This document shows, one piece after another, positions 61,646 through 64,000 of a DNA stretch of 64,000 nucleotides. Each line of letters begins with the position of its first letter. Position 1 is the first letter of the stretch. Origin of the DNA: Reichenbachiella ulvae (lineage in GTDB: Bacteria > Bacteroidota > Bacteroidia > Cytophagales > Cyclobacteriaceae); NCBI RefSeq assembly GCF_025833875.1, contig NZ_JAOYOD010000001.1:3720001-3784000 (forward strand), written 5' to 3'. A model generated the notes under the pieces. The model was not told the DNA's origin, did not search any database, and saw only the letters and a list, made by a program, of their open reading frames with translations. Made by a program: the position numbers and the translations under genes.

Positions 61646-62415
61646 TTAGTTAAGATACAGAATAAATCAAGATTTTCATCTGATGCATCTGCTAGATAGA
61701 AATCACTATGATGGATTTGAGAAACCAGACCTGCGTCTTGATCCTGTAATTTGTTTCGATTAAAACGGTTCAGAATTTCGTACGGAAATCTCAAAACTGG
61801 TGCTGGTAATCTGTATTGAAGATCGAAAATATCAAATCGCATAATTCGGTTTACAGATTTTCTATTTTCTTCATGGTATTCCATCACTTTCTCGTTTCCG
61901 GCTATACCTTTCATTTCGACACCACTGAAAATAGTAGCCGCTAGTTTTTTCAACTCGGCGCCTGTATATTCTCTTACATGCCATGGATTTCTAGACAAGG
62001 ACATCTTGATATTAGGCGTAGTGATGATCGCTCTGCCGCCAGGTTTCAAAACACGATGTATCTCCTTCAAAAAAAGATGATCTTCCTTAATGTGTTCGAT
62101 TACCTGAAAACTAATAACAGTATCGAAGGAATCATCCTCCAAATCACTGAATGGAGGAAAAACAGCCTGACGGAAATCAATGCCCTCATATTTCAATTTT
62201 AGCGCATCGATCACTTCTGTGATTTTATCCAATGCCACATACTCATCGGCCAAAGGAGACAAAACCTCAATCCCTCTGCCTTCTCCACAACCAGGCTCTA
62301 AAACTTTGCCTTTGACAAATGGTTTTGCCTCGATATATGCCTTGAGTAAACGCTGATGGATAGGATTGTCAGAGACAATTTTGTCCGATGCTATTTCCGT
62401 AGTAAATGTTGACAT
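61642..62415 (-). CDS. Class I SAM-dependent methyltransferase
   Basis: A 257-aa protein of the UbiE/COQ5-like group. SAM motif 'GKVLEPGCGEGRGIEVLS', acidic 'YVALDKITEVIDAL', 'FDTVISFQVIEHIKEDHLFL', 'LKPGGRAIITTPN' are present. The substrate is unknown. ATG start. Its stop overlaps a 38-aa membrane peptide gene, and it is divergent from the GWxTD gene. Confidence 0.88.
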   Translation of the reverse strand: MSTFTTEIASDKIVSDNPIHQRLLKAYIEAKPFVKGKVLEPGCGEGRGIEVLSPLADEYVALDKITEVIDALKLKYEGIDFRQAVFPPFSDLEDDSFDTVISFQVIEHIKEDHLFLKEIHRVLKPGGRAIITTPNIKMSLSRNPWHVREYTGAELKKLAATIFSGVEMKGIAGNEKVMEYHEENRKSVNRIMRFDIFDLQYRLPAPVLRFPYEILNRFNRNKLQDQDAGLVSQIHHSDFYLADASDENLDLFCILTK

Positions 62416-62460
62416 CCGGCAAAACTAATTCATTCATCAACTCAAAACATGAAAATCATT

Positions 62461-62468
62461 TATATTTA
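62461..62468 (+). promoter_or_regulatory. Near-match -7 element for the GWxTD gene
   Basis: TATATTTA (one mismatch to TAnnTTTG) ends 4 nt before the ATG at 62473. Confidence 0.3.
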
Positions 62469-62472
62469 GCTC

Positions 62473-63669
62473 ATGCCAATGATTAAAACCATTTTGATGG
62501 TCCTATTCCTTTTGGGTTGGAGTTTTAAACCTGCCCAAGCCATCGACCTTTCAAAGATCAATCACAGCAACAATTACCGTAAAAGTGGGGTTCGGTTTTC
62601 TCACAGTATAGCGAAAACTGGTCGCGAATATCATTTGATTGTTGCCCTGAGGTTTCAACGCTATTCAGGATTAGACAAGATTGAAAATTTTCAGTTACTC
62701 TCACAAGAAAAATTCAACTCTTCCAAACATACCGAAATCCCATTGGATGGAATGAAAAAACGGCGATTGGTTCCTGGTGAAGAATTCGAGATGCGATTTG
62801 AAACAGAACAAATCCACAACTATCTGGTGGTAGCATTCGAATATGCCACTCGCCAATACTACTTTGATATCCCTATCAACGAAAATCTGGCTTTTCCTCT
62901 AGCCGATTTTCTATGCGTTCAACCTGACACGAACCGCATGCACAATGATTTCTCTCCAGGCGAAAAGATATCATTGATAGACCAAGATACTAGTCAGCAA
63001 ACTGTTTTCATTTTTCAATACGATAAACATGCTTTTGATAACTCGGTCCCACCTATGGTTTTGACTCTTCCTGACAGTACGCAAGTACCTCTCGATATCA
63101 AAAAGAGAGTTTTGAAAAGCGATTCTATTATTCTGGATTCATTAGACCGATTGAGTTTCATTCAAAAAAATGAACAGAGCAGTGTGGGACAAATGTGCTT
63201 CGCTTCTTCAGGGACTTACCCAAAACTGACCTTGATAGAAGAAGTGATTGTGCCCTTGGTTTACATCAGTACTAGCGAAGAATATCAAAAAGTAATGACG
63301 GCAGAGGACAAAAAAGAAGCCTTCGAAAACTTCTGGCTGAAAATTATTCCTTCGAAAAAAACAGCTGCTAATACGATAAAAGAATACTATCAAAGAATCG
63401 AGGAGGCCAATTCCCTATTTACCTCTTATAAGGAAGGCTGGAAGACCGATCAAGGGATGATATACACTATTTATGGGCCACCTGATGTGGTAGACAAAGA
63501 GGAACAAAAAGAAATATGGAAATATTCGGTCTATCAGGGTGAGATAACCTTTACTTTTGCCAAACATAAAAATCTGTTTACCCAATATCACTATGTTTTA
63601 GAGAGAGACAAGAGCTATTCGGGTATTTGGTTTAGCGAAGTAAAAAAATGGAGAAAAGGAATTTTGTAA
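62473..63669 (+). CDS. GWxTD-domain protein
   Basis: A 398-aa exported protein. Signal peptide to about residue 24 (WSFKPAQA). A beta-rich N-terminal region of about 250 residues is followed by the GWxTD domain, with 'YYQRIEEANSLFTSYKEGWKTDQGMIYTIYG' (key motif EGWKTDQGMIYTIYGPP) and 'EIWKYSVYQGEITFTF'. Family members are common in Bacteroidota and lack a defined function; they may be surface-associated. Its stop lies 22 nt inside the next gene. Confidence 0.85.
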   Translation: MPMIKTILMVLFLLGWSFKPAQAIDLSKINHSNNYRKSGVRFSHSIAKTGREYHLIVALRFQRYSGLDKIENFQLLSQEKFNSSKHTEIPLDGMKKRRLVPGEEFEMRFETEQIHNYLVVAFEYATRQYYFDIPINENLAFPLADFLCVQPDTNRMHNDFSPGEKISLIDQDTSQQTVFIFQYDKHAFDNSVPPMVLTLPDSTQVPLDIKKRVLKSDSIILDSLDRLSFIQKNEQSSVGQMCFASSGTYPKLTLIEEVIVPLVYISTSEEYQKVMTAEDKKEAFENFWLKIIPSKKTAANTIKEYYQRIEEANSLFTSYKEGWKTDQGMIYTIYGPPDVVDKEEQKEIWKYSVYQGEITFTFAKHKNLFTQYHYVLERDKSYSGIWFSEVKKWRKGIL

Positions 63670-64000
63670 ATAAAAATCGCCCAAAGGCGATCAAATATGA
63701 CAACATGGTTTTTGGTACCAGAGCGGTAATCGAAACCATCAAGTCTGGAAAGACGATCGATAAAATTTTTCTTCAGAAAGGCATAAGTAATGAGCTAACC
63801 AATGAACTATTGGAATTGCTTCGTGGCTCTATGGGGATTGTGGCTCGTGTGCCAGTTGAAAAACTGGATCGCTTTACCAGAAAGAATCATCAGGGAGTTG
63901 TCGCCTTTGTCTCTCCGATCGACTTTGTTCCATTGCACAACATTGTTGCCACCAGCTACGAAAATGGACTTGCACCTCTGGTACTTATACTTGACAGAGT
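63648..64000 (+). CDS. rlmB: RlmB/TrmH-type rRNA 2'-O-methyltransferase (partial, runs off window)
   Basis: The window contains the first 117 codons. The sequence starts MEKRNFVNKNRPKAIKYDNM, then 'VFGTRAVIETIKSGKTIDKI', 'NHQGVVAFVSPIDFV' and 'LVLILDRV', which match the N-terminal substrate-binding domain and the start of the SPOUT domain of 23S rRNA (guanosine-2'-O-)-methyltransferase. Starts inside the GWxTD gene (22-nt overlap). The catalytic SPOUT knot lies beyond the window. Confidence 0.85.
   Translation, partial: MEKRNFVNKNRPKAIKYDNMVFGTRAVIETIKSGKTIDKIFLQKGISNELTNELLELLRGSMGIVARVPVEKLDRFTRKNHQGVVAFVSPIDFVPLHNIVATSYENGLAPLVLILDR

Overview
The window reads as chromosomal DNA of a Bacteroidota member, most likely a marine Cytophagales (a Reichenbachiella- or Marivirga-like lineage is a guess). 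Supporting signs are a C-terminal type IX secretion sorting domain, BatD, DUF4292, GWxTD and DUF2807 proteins, a Bacteroidota-type GreA-like factor, general lack of Shine-Dalgarno sequences, and several promoters with the Bacteroidota -7 element TAnnTTTG. I saw no prophage, IS element, CRISPR array, rRNA or plasmid function. One tRNA gene is present, beside two decayed partial copies.

Layout. 0-8.5 kb: aroC and batD (minus), a small conserved-looking ORF, an MscS channel, a VTT-domain membrane protein, then a cystathionine gamma-synthase-type enzyme with an MTHFR-like protein, and phenylalanine hydroxylase. 8.6-13.9 kb: a signalling locus made of a hybrid histidine kinase with Hpt domain, a sigma-54 activator coupled to it by an ATGA overlap, a 21-bp palindrome, a sigma-54-like promoter, a 47-aa membrane peptide and a membrane-anchored coiled-coil protein. 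It is followed by a structured, gene-free stretch that ends in a perfect 28-bp palindromic terminator. 13.9-20 kb: nfeD-floA, proS, a secreted Ser/Arg-rich protein and a FadL-like outer-membrane protein. 20-25.7 kb: a minus-strand run of small ORF-kbl-truA-ABC exporter-aroK, divergent from an SDR-type threonine dehydrogenase (tdh); tdh and kbl together make a threonine catabolic pathway. 25.7-34.8 kb: a T9SS cargo protein, enoyl-CoA hydratase, a flippase, a TPR/DUF4292/EnvC-like envelope cluster and gpmI. 34.8-46.9 kb: a TPR histidine kinase, MATE transporter, small lipoprotein, M3 peptidase, OMP, ruvB-queG, apbE, a globin, a methyltransferase and a ZIP transporter.

47.0-54.9 kb holds a complete histidine operon, hisG-D-C-B-H-[toxin/antitoxin-like pair]-A-F-IE. 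It is preceded by an 18-codon leader ORF with four consecutive His codons, a terminator, and an upstream strand that can form an antiterminator, which is the full layout of a translation-coupled attenuator. The toxin-like gene overlaps hisA by one base (TAATG). An inverted repeat overlaps the hisIE start codon. The operon ends at a strong terminator.

54.9-64 kb: a DUF2807 lipoprotein, a gene-free stretch with an 18-bp palindrome and a plus-strand terminator that has no plus-strand gene, a GreA-like factor, a Ycf48-like propeller, tRNA-Val(GAC) with its remnants, a two-gene carbohydrate-degradation pair (six-hairpin hydrolase and divergent GH28), a methyltransferase overlapping a 38-aa membrane peptide, a GWxTD protein, and the start of an rlmB-type rRNA methyltransferase cut by the window edge.

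The strongest candidates for something new are the his leader attenuator, the toxin/antitoxin-like pair embedded and coupled inside the his operon, the sigma-54 two-component locus with its small membrane peptide, and the two structured gene-free stretches (13657-13840 and 55806-55929).
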